Of a DNA stretch of 62,103 nucleotides, positions 10,691 to 21,434 are shown piece after piece (the stretch's first letter is position 1; each line of letters begins with the position of its first letter). Under the pieces are notes generated by a model. The model was not told the DNA's origin. It saw only the letters and a list, made by a program, of their open reading frames with translations, and made no database searches. Source of the DNA: Rhodoferax sp. GTDB lineage: Bacteria; Pseudomonadota; Gammaproteobacteria; Burkholderiales; Burkholderiaceae_C. The position numbers and the translations under genes are program-made. The stretch lies in contig NZ_JAQTMS010000028.1 of the NCBI RefSeq assembly GCF_028714215.1, forward strand, positions 1 through 62,103. Direction: 5' to 3'.

Positions 10691-12258
10691 GGTGTTTGAT
10701 AGTGTGCCGCAATCAGCGCGCGGTAGCGCCGAACTTCTGCTTCCCACTGGGCGGCGTCCCAGTCCAGGTACGGCTCGCAATCGGTGCGGATGCGCGCCAG
10801 GTGGTCGAGTCCGCCACGCGGCAGCAAAATGCCCAGCCGGGTGCGGCGCAGCAATAAATCATCCAGATGCAGCACCGCCTCGTAACGCACCGCCAGCACC
10901 AGTTCCAGCCACAAGGTGTCGGTGCCAGGGATGGTTTGCAGTTGAGCGTCCGTCGCGCCGGCACAAAGCTCGCCAGCCCGATAACCATAGCGTGCTGCCA
11001 GTCGATGCCGTTGTGCCGGGCTCCAGCGTGGGTTGAGTTCACCGACCGGGCTGAAGAGGGCGCCGTTGTCGCGCACAAAAGGCTTGCCGACATGCTTTGC
11101 TGCCAGCGCCAGCGCGTCTTGCGCCATCAACCGAAAGGTGGTGAGTTTGCCACCGGCCAAGGTGACCAGACCCGATTCGTCCAGCACCACATGATCGCGC
11201 GCAGCCTTGGAGGCGGAGCCGGTGCCGTCGTCGACCACCGGCCGCACACCGGCGTAGCAGGCGCTGATGTCTAATACCTTGAGCAAGATTGCGGGGAACT
11301 GGTCGTTCACCGCTTCCAGCAGGTAAGCCACTTCCGCCGGGGTGATGCTGGCTTCCAGGTCCAGCTCCTGCTGGTGATCCAGATCGGTGGTGCCTATCAG
11401 CGTGGCGCCTTCCCAAGGGTAGAGGAACACCGGTCGGCCGTCGCGCGGGTGCATCAGGCTGACCGCCTGTGCCACCGGCAAGCGCCAGAACGGCACCACC
11501 AGGTGGCTGCCACGCAGCGGGCGCAGCATCGGTTTGCCGCCTACAGCGCCACGCAGCCGGTCGGCCCAGGCGCCACTGGCGTTGACCACGGCCTTGGCGC
11601 GCAAGCGGTACTGTCGACCGTTTGTCACATCCTGCACGCTAAGGCCTGAGACACGGCCGGCGTCCAGCTGCAGCTCAAGTGCGGTCAGGTAATTCAAAAC
11701 CGTGGCGCCGTCGCGCCGCGCTTCCGACAACACGCGCCAGACCAGCCGCGCGTCGTCGGTCTTGGCGTCCTGGAACAGCAGGGCGCCGCGCAGGCCGGGC
11801 GGTGCCAGGCCCGGCACCAGCGTCCGGGTGGTGGCGAGGTCGGCCCAGCGCTGGCTGCGCTGCCGGGCCATCAGGTCGTAAATCACCAATCCGAGTTGAA
11901 ACAGCCAGCGGCCCGGCTTGCGGCCCGCGCAATTGGCAAACAGGAAGCTTTGCGGTGCTATCAACTCCGGCGCCTCGCGCAGCAAACGTTCCCGTTCGCG
12001 TACCGAGTGCCAGGTGGTCTTGACATCGCCTTCCTTCAGGTAGCGCAGGCCACCGTGCACCAGCTTGGAAGAGCGGCTGGAGGTGCCCCAGGCAAAGTCA
12101 CGCTGCTCGATCAACAGCACGGTCCAACCCTGGCGCGCCGCTTGCTGTGCTACCCCGGCGCCGCTGATGCCACCCCCAATCACCACCAGGTCCCAGCTTC
12201 GGGCCTCAAGCTGCGCCAGCGCCCCGGCGCGATTGGTGGCGGGGTCTAGCTGGCCCAC
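10687..12258 (-). CDS. GlpD-like FAD-dependent glycerol-3-phosphate dehydrogenase/oxidase family protein
   Basis: About 523 residues. A Rossmann FAD motif lies near the N-terminus (VVIGGGISGAG), followed by TSSRSSKLVHGGLRYL, the GlpD family signature. Further on come GTTDLDH and VTLAGGKLTTFR, also conserved in aerobic glycerol-3-phosphate dehydrogenases, and a C-terminal helical domain. It should oxidise a polyol phosphate at the membrane and pass electrons to quinone. A GTG at 12258 is preferred as the start because it lies just upstream of, and overlaps, the end of the preceding gene. An ATG at 12321 would give a longer overlap. Substrate inferred only at family level; the neighbouring FGGY kinase may supply the phosphorylated substrate. 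Confidence 0.83.
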   Translation of the reverse strand: MGQLDPATNRAGALAQLEARSWDLVVIGGGISGAGVAQQAARQGWTVLLIEQRDFAWGTSSRSSKLVHGGLRYLKEGDVKTTWHSVRERERLLREAPELIAPQSFLFANCAGRKPGRWLFQLGLVIYDLMARQRSQRWADLATTRTLVPGLAPPGLRGALLFQDAKTDDARLVWRVLSEARRDGATVLNYLTALELQLDAGRVSGLSVQDVTNGRQYRLRAKAVVNASGAWADRLRGAVGGKPMLRPLRGSHLVVPFWRLPVAQAVSLMHPRDGRPVFLYPWEGATLIGTTDLDHQQELDLEASITPAEVAYLLEAVNDQFPAILLKVLDISACYAGVRPVVDDGTGSASKAARDHVVLDESGLVTLAGGKLTTFRLMAQDALALAAKHVGKPFVRDNGALFSPVGELNPRWSPAQRHRLAARYGYRAGELCAGATDAQLQTIPGTDTLWLELVLAVRYEAVLHLDDLLLRRTRLGILLPRGGLDHLARIRTDCEPYLDWDAAQWEAEVRRYRALIAAHYQTP

Positions 12259-13862
12259 GGTCCACCGTCTTGCAGCAGCTTGCCGGGATTCATGATTTTC
12301 TGTGGGTCGAAGTGGCGGCACAAGCCGGCCAGCGTGGCCATGCCCAGCGGCCCTTTTTCGTCTTTCAGATGGGTCGCGTGGTCACGCCCGACGCCATGCT
12401 GGTGGCTCACTGTGCCGCCATGCGCGGCGATAGTGGCTGCCACCGCCGCCTTGAGGCACTGCCAGCGCTCCAGGTTGGGCGCAAAACCGCCGGCCGCGGT
12501 GGCCCAGACAAACTGCGAATAAATGCTGCTGCCCTGCGGGTAGACGTGCGACAGGTGCGTGAAGGCGTGAACCGGCTCGTCGTAGCACGCAAACACATCG
12601 CGCGCGGTCTGCTCCATCGCCAGCATCAACGGCTTCACCTGCGGCCAGTCGACGGCCGTCTCGATGGTGTCGGCGCAGTAGCCTTGGTCCCACAGCGTAT
12701 TGCGCAGGTAAGGGCCTTTGAAGCGGTTGGCGGCCCATTTGCTGCCCATGGCGGGCCCGATATAGACGCCGCCGTGGCGCGCCAGCAGGCGCCGCGCCTC
12801 GCGCAAGGTTTGGCGAGCTGTGCGCTGGTCGGCCGTGACGCCCAGCATCAGCATGCACTGGCCATCGCCGCAGCCGCGCCAGCTCAAGTAGCGCTGCAAC
12901 CAGCCGATCAAGCGCGCGTGGCCAGCCAGCGTCAGGTTGGTTTCGGTCTCGATGCCATTGGACAGGCGCAGCATGCTCAAGGGCAGTTTGCGCTGCACCA
13001 GTTCGCGCACGGCCGCTTCGGCGGCGTCCCAGTGCGGGAAGAAGAGGGCGTGAAAACTCTCGTGTTCGGGCAGCGGCGAGACCCGCAGCGTGGCCTCGGT
13101 CAGAATGCCAAAGCGGCCTTCCGAACCCAATACCAGCTCGCGCAAATCGGGTCCGGCACTGGCCGCGGGAAGCGTTGGAATGGTGAGGGTTCCGACCGGC
13201 GTCTCCAGCCGGCCGCCGGCAAACAACTGCTCAATGCGGCCATAGCGCAATGACTGCTGGCCGCTGGAGCGTGTCACCACCCAGCCGCCGACCGTCGAGT
13301 ATTCAAACGATTGCGGAAAATGCCCCAAGGTGTAACCTTGTGCGCGCAACTGCGCCTCGACCAGCGGCCCCGCCGTGCCGGCGCCAAAGGTCGCCAACTG
13401 GCTGGTCGTGTCCAGGTGCAGCAAGCGGTTCATGCGGCTCAGGTTGATGGACAGGATCGGGCGCTGGCTGATCGGGCAGTCCAGATGCCCGGCCACGCTG
13501 GTGCCGCCGGCAAAGGGAATCACGATCCAGTTGTGCGTCTGCGCCAGGTCCAACAATTCGCGTACCTGCTCGGTGGATTCGACAAAGGCGACGCCATCGG
13601 GGACCGGGGGCAGGGCGCCAAAGCGCTTGCGAATCCAGTCGCCAAAACTCTCGCCCAGGGCCATGGCAAAGCGCGTCGAGGGGTCGGTCTGGATCAGTGG
13701 GTGGGGCGGCAGGCGTGACGCCGCAATGCGTGCCACGATCGCATCGCGCGTGGCGTCAAGCCCCGGCCGTCCAGGCCCGAGACGCGCTGCCAGCATGGCC
13801 AGCGCACCCTCGGTGAGCGTCATAGCGGTGGCATCATCGCCCCATCCATTCCATCGTCGCAT
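12246..13862 (-). CDS. FAD-binding oxidase of the alkyl-DHAP synthase-like family
   Basis: 538 residues. It begins MRRWNGWGDDA, the opening typical of alkylglycerone-phosphate synthase (AGPS)-like proteins. The FAD_binding_4 (PP-loop/VAO-type) domain spans about residues 85-265, with IPFAGGTSVAGH, the FEYSTVGGWV segment and VLGSEGRFGILT. A C-terminal substrate domain ends with HQHGVGRDH and DPQKIMNPGKLL, where the His-rich motif corresponds to the catalytic region of AGPS. AGPS exchanges the acyl group of acyl-DHAP for a fatty alcohol in ether-lipid synthesis; the function of the bacterial homologues is often unknown. GGGAG-like Shine-Dalgarno (GGGAG) sits 6 nt before the ATG. It heads the three-gene operon with GlpD-like and FGGY kinase products. 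Confidence 0.8.
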   Translation of the reverse strand: MRRWNGWGDDATAMTLTEGALAMLAARLGPGRPGLDATRDAIVARIAASRLPPHPLIQTDPSTRFAMALGESFGDWIRKRFGALPPVPDGVAFVESTEQVRELLDLAQTHNWIVIPFAGGTSVAGHLDCPISQRPILSINLSRMNRLLHLDTTSQLATFGAGTAGPLVEAQLRAQGYTLGHFPQSFEYSTVGGWVVTRSSGQQSLRYGRIEQLFAGGRLETPVGTLTIPTLPAASAGPDLRELVLGSEGRFGILTEATLRVSPLPEHESFHALFFPHWDAAEAAVRELVQRKLPLSMLRLSNGIETETNLTLAGHARLIGWLQRYLSWRGCGDGQCMLMLGVTADQRTARQTLREARRLLARHGGVYIGPAMGSKWAANRFKGPYLRNTLWDQGYCADTIETAVDWPQVKPLMLAMEQTARDVFACYDEPVHAFTHLSHVYPQGSSIYSQFVWATAAGGFAPNLERWQCLKAAVAATIAAHGGTVSHQHGVGRDHATHLKDEKGPLGMATLAGLCRHFDPQKIMNPGKLLQDGGPWAS

Positions 13863-13865
13863 CAG

Positions 13866-14456
13866 CTACTCCCTCGCATTAGGCTGAATGGTCAGCCAGG
13901 GCCAGCGTGCCTGGTAGTCCCGACATTTGGGCTCGAACAGGGCGCCGTGGTCCAGCGTCGGGTTCGGGCGCAGGACGCCATGGTACAGGTCGTTCAGCCC
14001 ATGCGGGGCGTAGACCTCGAACCCGTCGCCGGCCGGATCGCTCCTGGCGCGTATGCCGACGCTGGTGCAGGCGACCAGAAATCGGTCTATGCCCTCGCGG
14101 GAACTCCCAAGCGCCGTGTAGGGCCGGCCGAAATAGTCCTGGTACCAGGTGTGCACACGGGCCTGGTTCTTGATTTCCAGAGGCACGCCAAGATCGGCGA
14201 AGAGCAGGGCGGCGCGCTGGTTCACGCGTTCTTCGGCGGCGGCAGACAAATCGCTGTCGTCAAAGTAAAAGATATCGTAGTCCCGGATGCCCGCTTCGGC
14301 GGCATGGCCCGAGCGCAAGTTCCAGACGGTTTGAAACAGACAGCCCGCCACCAGCCAGGTGTCGGGCAGCTTCAGACCGCCCAAGCGTTGCAGGATGGCG
14401 CGGTTGAAGCGGTTCTGAAGAACGTCGGCGATAAAGCCGTCAGTCCCGGCCGGCAT
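13866..14456 (-). CDS. Nucleotidyltransferase-like protein (DUF925/COG3575 type)
   Basis: About 196 residues. LVAGCLFQTVWN and RDYDIFYFDDSDLS match the small family of uncharacterised nucleotidyltransferase-fold proteins (COG3575), where the aspartates of DYDIFYFDD would bind metal. The C-terminal half contains the conserved tract YAPHGLNDL. ATG at 14456 is chosen; a TTG at 14462 is also in frame. It ends only 3 bp before the ATG of the alkyl-DHAP-synthase-like gene, so the two may be cotranscribed, but no functional link is known to me. Substrate unknown. Confidence 0.72.
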   Translation of the reverse strand: MPAGTDGFIADVLQNRFNRAILQRLGGLKLPDTWLVAGCLFQTVWNLRSGHAAEAGIRDYDIFYFDDSDLSAAAEERVNQRAALLFADLGVPLEIKNQARVHTWYQDYFGRPYTALGSSREGIDRFLVACTSVGIRARSDPAGDGFEVYAPHGLNDLYHGVLRPNPTLDHGALFEPKCRDYQARWPWLTIQPNARE

Positions 14457-14516
14457 CTGCAACGGCTGTTGACGCAGAGCGGGCCGGCGCGCAGGACTAT
14501 TGGTGCGAAGAACCCG

Positions 14517-15713
14517 TCAAAGGACCTTGGCAATGGCCGCGCACACGTGAGCTATGTTCTTGCTGTTCAGCGCCGCCACGCACATGCGCCCGGTGTCGGT
14601 GCCGTAGACGCCGAACTCGTTGCGCAGGCGCACCATCTGGTCTTTGCTCAGGCCGGAGTAGCTGAACATGCCGATCTGGCGCGTGATGAAACTCATGTCC
14701 TGCTTGACACCGGCGGCCTTCAGGCCGTCCACCAGCTTCTGGCGCATCGCCTTGATGCGAGTGCGCATCTCGCCCAGTTCCTGCTCCCACAAGGCGCGCA
14801 ACTGCGGGTCGCTCAGCACCGCTGCCACGATGGCGCCGCCGTGGGTCGGCGGATTGCTGTAGTTGGTGCGGATCACGATCTTGAGTTGGCTGAGCACGCG
14901 GCCCGCCTCTTCCTTGTTCTCGCACAGTACGCTCAAGGCGCCGACGCGCTCGCCGTACAGGCTGAAACTCTTGCTGAATGAGGTGGAGACAAAAAATGTC
15001 AAACCGGCAGCCACAAATTTCTGCACCACCGCGCCGTCCTCGGCCAGGCCATTGGCAAAGCCCTGATACGCCATGTCCAGGAAAGCGACCAATTTATGGG
15101 CTTTGACGACCGCCACCACCTGGTCCCACTGCGCCGGCGTGATGTCGTAACCGGTCGGGTTGTGGCAGCAGGCGTGCAGCACCACCACGGTGCCGGGCGC
15201 GGCGGCATTCAGGTCGGCCAGCATGCCTTCGAAGTTGAGGTCGCGCGTCTGCGCGTCGTAGTAGCGGTAGGACTCGACCTTGAAACCGGCATTGGTAAAC
15301 AGGGCGCGGTGATTCTCCCAGCTTGGGTCGCTGATCAGCACCTTGGCGTTCGGGTTGAGATGCTTGAGAAAATCGGCGCCGACCTTGAGGCCGCCGGTAC
15401 CGCCCAGCGCTTGTATGGTCGCCACCCGGCCCGTTTTGACGGCTTCGCTGTCGGCACCAAAGACCAGGGCTTTGACGGCGCCGTCATACGCCACAATGCC
15501 ATCGATTGGCAGGTAGCCACGCGCCTTGGGGGCCTCCATCATGGCTTTTTCCGCAGCCTGCACGCACTTGAGCAGTGGCAGCTTGCCCATGTCGTCGTAA
15601 TAGACACCGACGCCCAGATTGACTTTGGCCGGGTTGGTGTCGGCGGCAAATTGCTCGTTCAAACCCAAAATCGGGTCGCGTGGGGCCATTTCGACAGCGG
15701 AGAAGAGAGACAT
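14517..15713 (-). CDS. tyrB: Aromatic/aspartate class I aminotransferase
   Basis: 398 residues, the full length of the enterobacterial AspC/TyrB type. The order of motifs is VNLGVGVYYDD at the N-terminus, ALGGTGGLKVGADFL, HACCHNPTGYD, LDMAYQGFANG, and the PLP-lysine region STSFSKSFSLYGERVG. The C-terminal substrate arginine lies in GRMCVAALN. It transfers amino groups between aspartate or aromatic amino acids and 2-oxoglutarate. TyrB versus AspC cannot be decided from sequence alone, so the symbol is tentative. GAAGGA lies upstream of the ATG. It is divergent from uvrB, as I recall from many related genomes. Confidence 0.87.
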   Translation of the reverse strand: MSLFSAVEMAPRDPILGLNEQFAADTNPAKVNLGVGVYYDDMGKLPLLKCVQAAEKAMMEAPKARGYLPIDGIVAYDGAVKALVFGADSEAVKTGRVATIQALGGTGGLKVGADFLKHLNPNAKVLISDPSWENHRALFTNAGFKVESYRYYDAQTRDLNFEGMLADLNAAAPGTVVVLHACCHNPTGYDITPAQWDQVVAVVKAHKLVAFLDMAYQGFANGLAEDGAVVQKFVAAGLTFFVSTSFSKSFSLYGERVGALSVLCENKEEAGRVLSQLKIVIRTNYSNPPTHGGAIVAAVLSDPQLRALWEQELGEMRTRIKAMRQKLVDGLKAAGVKQDMSFITRQIGMFSYSGLSKDQMVRLRNEFGVYGTDTGRMCVAALNSKNIAHVCAAIAKVL

Positions 15714-15882
15714 GGAACAGATTCCTTCAGGGTTGAGATCAGAGGGGCCGCCTCTGTGGAAGAGTTCGGCGCAGGGGTTCGACGACAGTCCCGATTTTAG
15801 GCAATCCCGAACCAGGGGCCTTGTTCCCAGTCAAACTATGAAGGTTTTCACCGATCATGAAACCTGGGCGGTGTTGCTCCTT

Positions 15883-15903
15883 CCAGCAGGGTAAGCCTGC
15901 TGG
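15883..15903. other. Perfect 8-bp stem-loop upstream of uvrB
   Basis: CCAGCAGG, a 5-nt loop GTAAG, and CCTGCTGG. No T-run follows, so it is not a standard terminator. It sits between the divergent aminotransferase and uvrB genes and could fold in the 5' leader of uvrB or act as a protein-binding site. Confidence 0.45.
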
Positions 15904-15992
15904 CCAACCGGGTGCCGGCCATGACAGCGGCGCAAGTGCCTATTGAAACCGATACGATGCAAGGTTCGCCCGATTATTCAATATCAATTCCA

Positions 15993-18095
<2,103 letters not shown>

Positions 18096-18117
18096 GCAAA
18101 TTGCTGGGTTTATTGCT

Positions 18118-18140
18118 ATACTTGACTCCGTTAGTCAACC
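18118..18140. promoter_or_regulatory. IscR type 1 binding site upstream of iscR
   Basis: ATACTTGACT then AGTCAACC, with TTGACT (18122-18127) and AGTCAA (18133-18138) forming a perfect 6-bp inverted repeat. This resembles the type 1 IscR site (ATASTTGACT...AGTC) bound by [2Fe-2S]-IscR. It lies 65 bp before the iscR ATG, where feedback repression of the isc operon is expected. The TTGACT could double as a -35. Match is by eye. Confidence 0.7.
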
Positions 18141-18157
18141 AAATTTTGGATAAAACC

Positions 18158-18187
18158 TTGAGGGCAGGCCTGTAGCGCTGTCCCCAA
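18158..18187. repeat. Dispersed GGGACAG palindrome, copy A (iscR leader)
   Basis: Left arm TTGAGGGCAG and right arm CTGTCCCCAA, separated by 10 nt. It lies between the IscR box and the iscR ribosome site, so it should be in the iscR mRNA leader. It is the most diverged copy of the family (left arm differs at two positions from the others). Confidence 0.6.
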
Positions 18188-18204
18188 CTGATTAGGAGTA
18201 GGCG

Positions 18205-18741
18205 ATGCGACTCACCACCAAAGGCCGTTTTGCGGTCACCGCGATGATTGATCTGGGTTTGCGTCAGAGCAGCGGCCCGGTGACCTTGGCTGCCATCAGC
18301 CAGCGCCAGCAGATTTCGCTGTCCTATCTGGAGCAGTTGTTCGGCAAGCTGCGCCGCCATGGGCTGGTCGAATCGACCCGTGGCCCTGGTGGCGGCTATA
18401 CCCTGGCGCGCAATCCGGCCGAGATCACGATCGCCGAGATCATCACCTCGGTGGACGAACCGATAGACGCCACCCATTGCGGCGGCAAGGAAAATTGCCT
18501 GGGCGAAGGCGATCGCTGCATGACGCACGACCTGTGGGCCGCCCTGAACCTGCGCATGGTCGAATTTCTGGACTCCGTGACTTTGCAGAAGTTGGTCGAC
18601 GATCAACTGGCCAAGGGCTTGCGGGTGGAGGATAAGCCGACGCTCAAGCGCGCCATCTTCAACATGCCGACGGTCAGGCCCAGCCACGTGAACGCGCCGA
18701 ATTCCGTTTTTGCCCTGGGCAATGCGTTTTCCGAGCCCTGA
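18205..18741 (+). CDS. iscR: Iron-sulfur cluster regulator IscR
   Basis: 178 residues. An Rrf2 winged-helix domain opens with [14 protein letters not shown]; the recognition region [14 protein letters not shown] and the wing [10 protein letters not shown] follow. The cluster ligands are C92, C98, C105 and H108, in [17 protein letters not shown]. As [2Fe-2S]-IscR it represses its own operon through the type 1 site located just upstream. Ribosome site AGGAG precedes the ATG. It is the first gene of iscRSUA-hscBA-fdx. Confidence 0.95.
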   Translation: MRLTTKGRFAVTAMIDLGLRQSSGPVTLAAISQRQQISLSYLEQLFGKLRRHGLVESTRGPGGGYTLARNPAEITIAEIITSVDEPIDATHCGGKENCLGEGDRCMTHDLWAALNLRMVEFLDSVTLQKLVDDQLAKGLRVEDKPTLKRAIFNMPTVRPSHVNAPNSVFALGNAFSEP

Positions 18742-18793
18742 ACCGAGCCGATGGATAATCAACTTCCAACTATGCAGTAGCAGCCAAGCCGTC

Positions 18794-20014
18794 ATGGACA
18801 CCACTCCCCATTTCCCGATTTACATGGATTACAGCGCCACCAACCCCTGCGATGAGCGGGTCGTGGAGGCCATGATTCCCTGGTTGCGCCAGCATTTTGG
18901 CAATCCGGCATCGCGCAGCCATGCCTGGGGCTGGGAGGCGGAAGCGGCGGTTGAAAAAGCCCGTGAACAGGTGGCGGCCCTGATCGGCGCCGACGTGCGC
19001 GAGATTGTCTGGACCTCCGGCGCGACCGAATCCGACAACCTGGCGCTCAAGGGTGCCGCGGGCTTTTATAAGACCCGGGGCAAGCACATCATCACGGTCA
19101 AGACCGAGCACAAAGCGGTGCTCGATACCTGCCGCGAACTCGAACGCCAGGGCTTTGAGGTGACTTATCTGGATGTGCAACCGGATGGTTTGCTTGATCT
19201 GGAAGTCTTCAAGGCCGCAATCCGCCCGGATACCATTTTGGCCAGCGTCATGTTCGTCAACAACGAAATCGGCGTGATTCAGGACATTGCCGCGATCGGG
19301 ACCATTTGCCGCCAGAAAGGCGTTATTTTCCATGTCGATGCGGCGCAGGCGACCGGCCGGGTGGATATCGACTTGAGCCAGTTGCCGGTCGACTTGATGA
19401 GTCTGACTTCGCACAAGACCTATGGTCCCAAGGGCATAGGCGCCTTGTTTGTGCGGCGCAAGCCGCGCGTGCGCATCGAGGCGCAAATGCACGGTGGCGG
19501 TCATGAGCGCGGCATGCGTTCCGGCACCCTGCCAACGCACCAGATCGTCGGCATGGGCGAGGCCTACCGGATTGCCAAGGCGGAAATGGCGCAGGAGAAC
19601 CTGCGCATCCGGGCGCTGCACGACCGCATGCTGGCGGGCTTGCAGGGCATCGAGCAGGTGTTCATCAACGGCCACCTGGAGCAACGCGTGCCGCATAACC
19701 TGAACATGAGCTTCAACTATGTGGAGGGCGAGTCCCTGATCATGGGCATCAAGGGGCTGGCGGTGTCGAGCGGCTCGGCCTGCACCTCGGCTTCCCTGGA
19801 GCCCAGCTATGTGCTGCGCGCCCTGGGGCGCAGTGACGAGTTGGCGCACAGCAGCTTGCGCATGACGATAGGCCGCTGGACCACGGAGGCGGAAATTGAT
19901 TACGCCGTTGACACCATCAAGGTCAACGTCGCCAGACTGCGCGAGTTGAGCCCGCTATGGGATATGTACAAGGAAGGCATTGATATTTCGACGATCCAGT
20001 GGGCCGCGCATTAA
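18794..20014 (+). CDS. iscS: Cysteine desulfurase IscS
   Basis: 406 residues. The N-terminus reads [14 protein letters not shown] lysine is in [11 protein letters not shown], and the sulfur-carrying loop cysteine in [17 protein letters not shown]. The C-terminus ([11 protein letters not shown]) matches the conserved IscS tail that contacts IscU. It converts cysteine to alanine and passes sulfur to IscU and other acceptors. The start at 18794 is chosen because the protein aligns with IscS from MD...PIYMDY. 52 bp after iscR, same operon. Confidence 0.95.
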   Translation: MDTTPHFPIYMDYSATNPCDERVVEAMIPWLRQHFGNPASRSHAWGWEAEAAVEKAREQVAALIGADVREIVWTSGATESDNLALKGAAGFYKTRGKHIITVKTEHKAVLDTCRELERQGFEVTYLDVQPDGLLDLEVFKAAIRPDTILASVMFVNNEIGVIQDIAAIGTICRQKGVIFHVDAAQATGRVDIDLSQLPVDLMSLTSHKTYGPKGIGALFVRRKPRVRIEAQMHGGGHERGMRSGTLPTHQIVGMGEAYRIAKAEMAQENLRIRALHDRMLAGLQGIEQVFINGHLEQRVPHNLNMSFNYVEGESLIMGIKGLAVSSGSACTSASLEPSYVLRALGRSDELAHSSLRMTIGRWTTEAEIDYAVDTIKVNVARLRELSPLWDMYKEGIDISTIQWAAH

Positions 20015-20028
20015 CTGAACTGTCGGCG

Positions 20029-20075
20029 CGGGCCTGACCCGCAATCCATGGATGCCGGGCCAGGCCCGGCATGAC
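20029..20075 (-). repeat. REP-like double palindrome, copy R1 (between iscS and iscU)
   Basis: Read on the minus strand it is GTCATGCCGGGCC-TGGCCCGGCAT, then CCATGG, then TTGCGGGTCAGGCCCG: a strong GC stem, a CCATGG core and the left part of a second stem. The same unit occurs between aceE and aceF (full) and aceF and lpdA (first stem only). It occupies most of the iscS-iscU gap and can fold in the mRNA. Confidence 0.75.
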
Positions 20076-20116
20076 CGACGGGATCAAGTCCGGCAAGCTA
20101 AACAGAAGGAAACGAT

Positions 20117-20500
20117 ATGGCATATTCTGAAAAAGTTGTAGACCACTACGAGCACCCGCGCAACGTGGGTTCATTCGACAAGGGTGATGAGTCTGTCGGC
20201 ACCGGCATGGTGGGCGCGCCGGCCTGCGGCGACGTCATGAAGTTGCAGATCAAGGTCAATTCCGAGACCGGGGTGATCGAGGACGCGCGCTTCAAGACCT
20301 ACGGTTGTGGCTCGGCCATTGCGTCCTCGTCCCTGGTGACCGAGTGGGTCAAGGGCAAGACCCTGGAGCAGGCGGCGGCGCTGAAGAACAGCGAAATCGC
20401 CGAAGAGCTGGCCTTGCCACCGGTCAAAATTCATTGTTCCATCCTGGCCGAAGACGCGATCAAGGCCGCGGTGAACGACTATCGGCAAAAACATTTGTAA
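20117..20500 (+). CDS. iscU: Iron-sulfur cluster scaffold IscU
   Basis: 127 residues. The scaffold cysteines are C37 (GAPACGDVM), C63 ([12 protein letters not shown]) and C106 (KIHCSI). The LPPVK motif bound by HscA is present immediately before the third cysteine. It assembles the transient [2Fe-2S] cluster with IscS and releases it with HscA/HscB. A strong ribosome site (AGAAGGAA) precedes the ATG. Confidence 0.96.
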   Translation: MAYSEKVVDHYEHPRNVGSFDKGDESVGTGMVGAPACGDVMKLQIKVNSETGVIEDARFKTYGCGSAIASSSLVTEWVKGKTLEQAAALKNSEIAEELALPPVKIHCSILAEDAIKAAVNDYRQKHL

Positions 20501-20504
20501 AACC

Positions 20505-20540
20505 TTGTGGGACAGACCACGCTTCAAGCCCTGTCCTCAA
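20505..20540. repeat. Dispersed GGGACAG palindrome, copy B (between iscU and iscA)
   Basis: Left arm TTGTGGGACAGA (20505-20516), right arm CTGTCCTCAA (20531-20540), 14-nt centre. It fills most of the 56-bp gap between iscU and iscA. Confidence 0.75.
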
Positions 20541-20556
20541 CCCCCTCTATACGATC

Positions 20557-20880
20557 ATGGCTGTTACCCTGACTGAAGCTGCTGCCCGGCACGTCACCCG
20601 TTACCTCAGCAAACGGGGCAAAGGAGTGGGCGTGCGCTTGGGCGTGAAGACCACCGGCTGCTCCGGCCTGGCTTACAAACTGGAGTATGTGGACGCGATC
20701 GAGCCGGAAGACATGGTCTTTGAAGGCCATGGCGTCAAGGTGCTGGTCGAGCCCAAGAGTTTTGCCTACCTCGATGGCACCGAACTCGATTTTGTGCGTG
20801 AAGGTCTGAACGAAGGCTTCAAGTTCAATAACCCGCGAGAACGTGATCGCTGCGGCTGCGGCGAGTCGTTTCGGGTGTGA
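20557..20880 (+). CDS. iscA: Iron-sulfur carrier IscA
   Basis: 107 residues of the A-type carrier family. The conserved cysteines are in [10 protein letters not shown] and, near the C-terminus, DRCGCGESF. It receives clusters from the scaffold and delivers them to target proteins. ATG at 20557. Its stop overlaps the GTG of hscB by 4 bp. Confidence 0.95.
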   Translation: MAVTLTEAAARHVTRYLSKRGKGVGVRLGVKTTGCSGLAYKLEYVDAIEPEDMVFEGHGVKVLVEPKSFAYLDGTELDFVREGLNEGFKFNNPRERDRCGCGESFRV

Positions 20881-21410
20881 ATCTGCAATCGAACGATTTC
20901 GAACTGTTTGGTCTTGCACCCCAATTTGCGCAAGACCGCTCGGCCATTGATGCGCGTTGGAAAGACCTGCAACGCGAAGCCCATCCCGACAAATTCGCCA
21001 CCCGGGGCGCGGCGGCGCAGCGCGTGGCAATGCAGTGGTCGGTGCGCATCAACGAGGCTTACCAGCGGCTCAAGGACGGCTTGAAACGTGCCGCCTATCT
21101 GTGCGAGCTGCATGGCGAGCCGGTCAACGCCGAGAACAACACGGCCATGGCGACAGACTTCTTGCTACAGCAAATGCAGTGGCGAGAGGCGTTGGAAGAG
21201 GCGCGTGGCGCCGCCGAACTGGAGCAGTTGTCAGTACAGGTTGCGTCAGCCAGGCGTGAAGCACTGGAAAAATGCGAGCGCCTGCTGGATCAGCAGCAAG
21301 ACTACCGAGGCGCGGTGCAAGAGGTACGCGCGCTGATGTTCATAGAACGCTTCGCCAGCGACGTTGAAGCCGGTCTGGATCGGCTGGATGCCGCGGACAG
21401 GGGACAATAG
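20877..21410 (+). CDS. hscB: Co-chaperone HscB
   Basis: 177 residues. The J-domain (about residues 5-75) has the HPD triad in REAHPDKF, and a C-terminal helical domain follows that binds IscU. GTG start in a GTGA overlap with the iscA stop, meaning coupled translation. It presents IscU to HscA and stimulates its ATPase. Confidence 0.94.
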   Translation: MNLQSNDFELFGLAPQFAQDRSAIDARWKDLQREAHPDKFATRGAAAQRVAMQWSVRINEAYQRLKDGLKRAAYLCELHGEPVNAENNTAMATDFLLQQMQWREALEEARGAAELEQLSVQVASARREALEKCERLLDQQQDYRGAVQEVRALMFIERFASDVEAGLDRLDAADRGQ

Positions 21411-21434
21411 TCCCCGGATTTCGAAAAAACAAAC

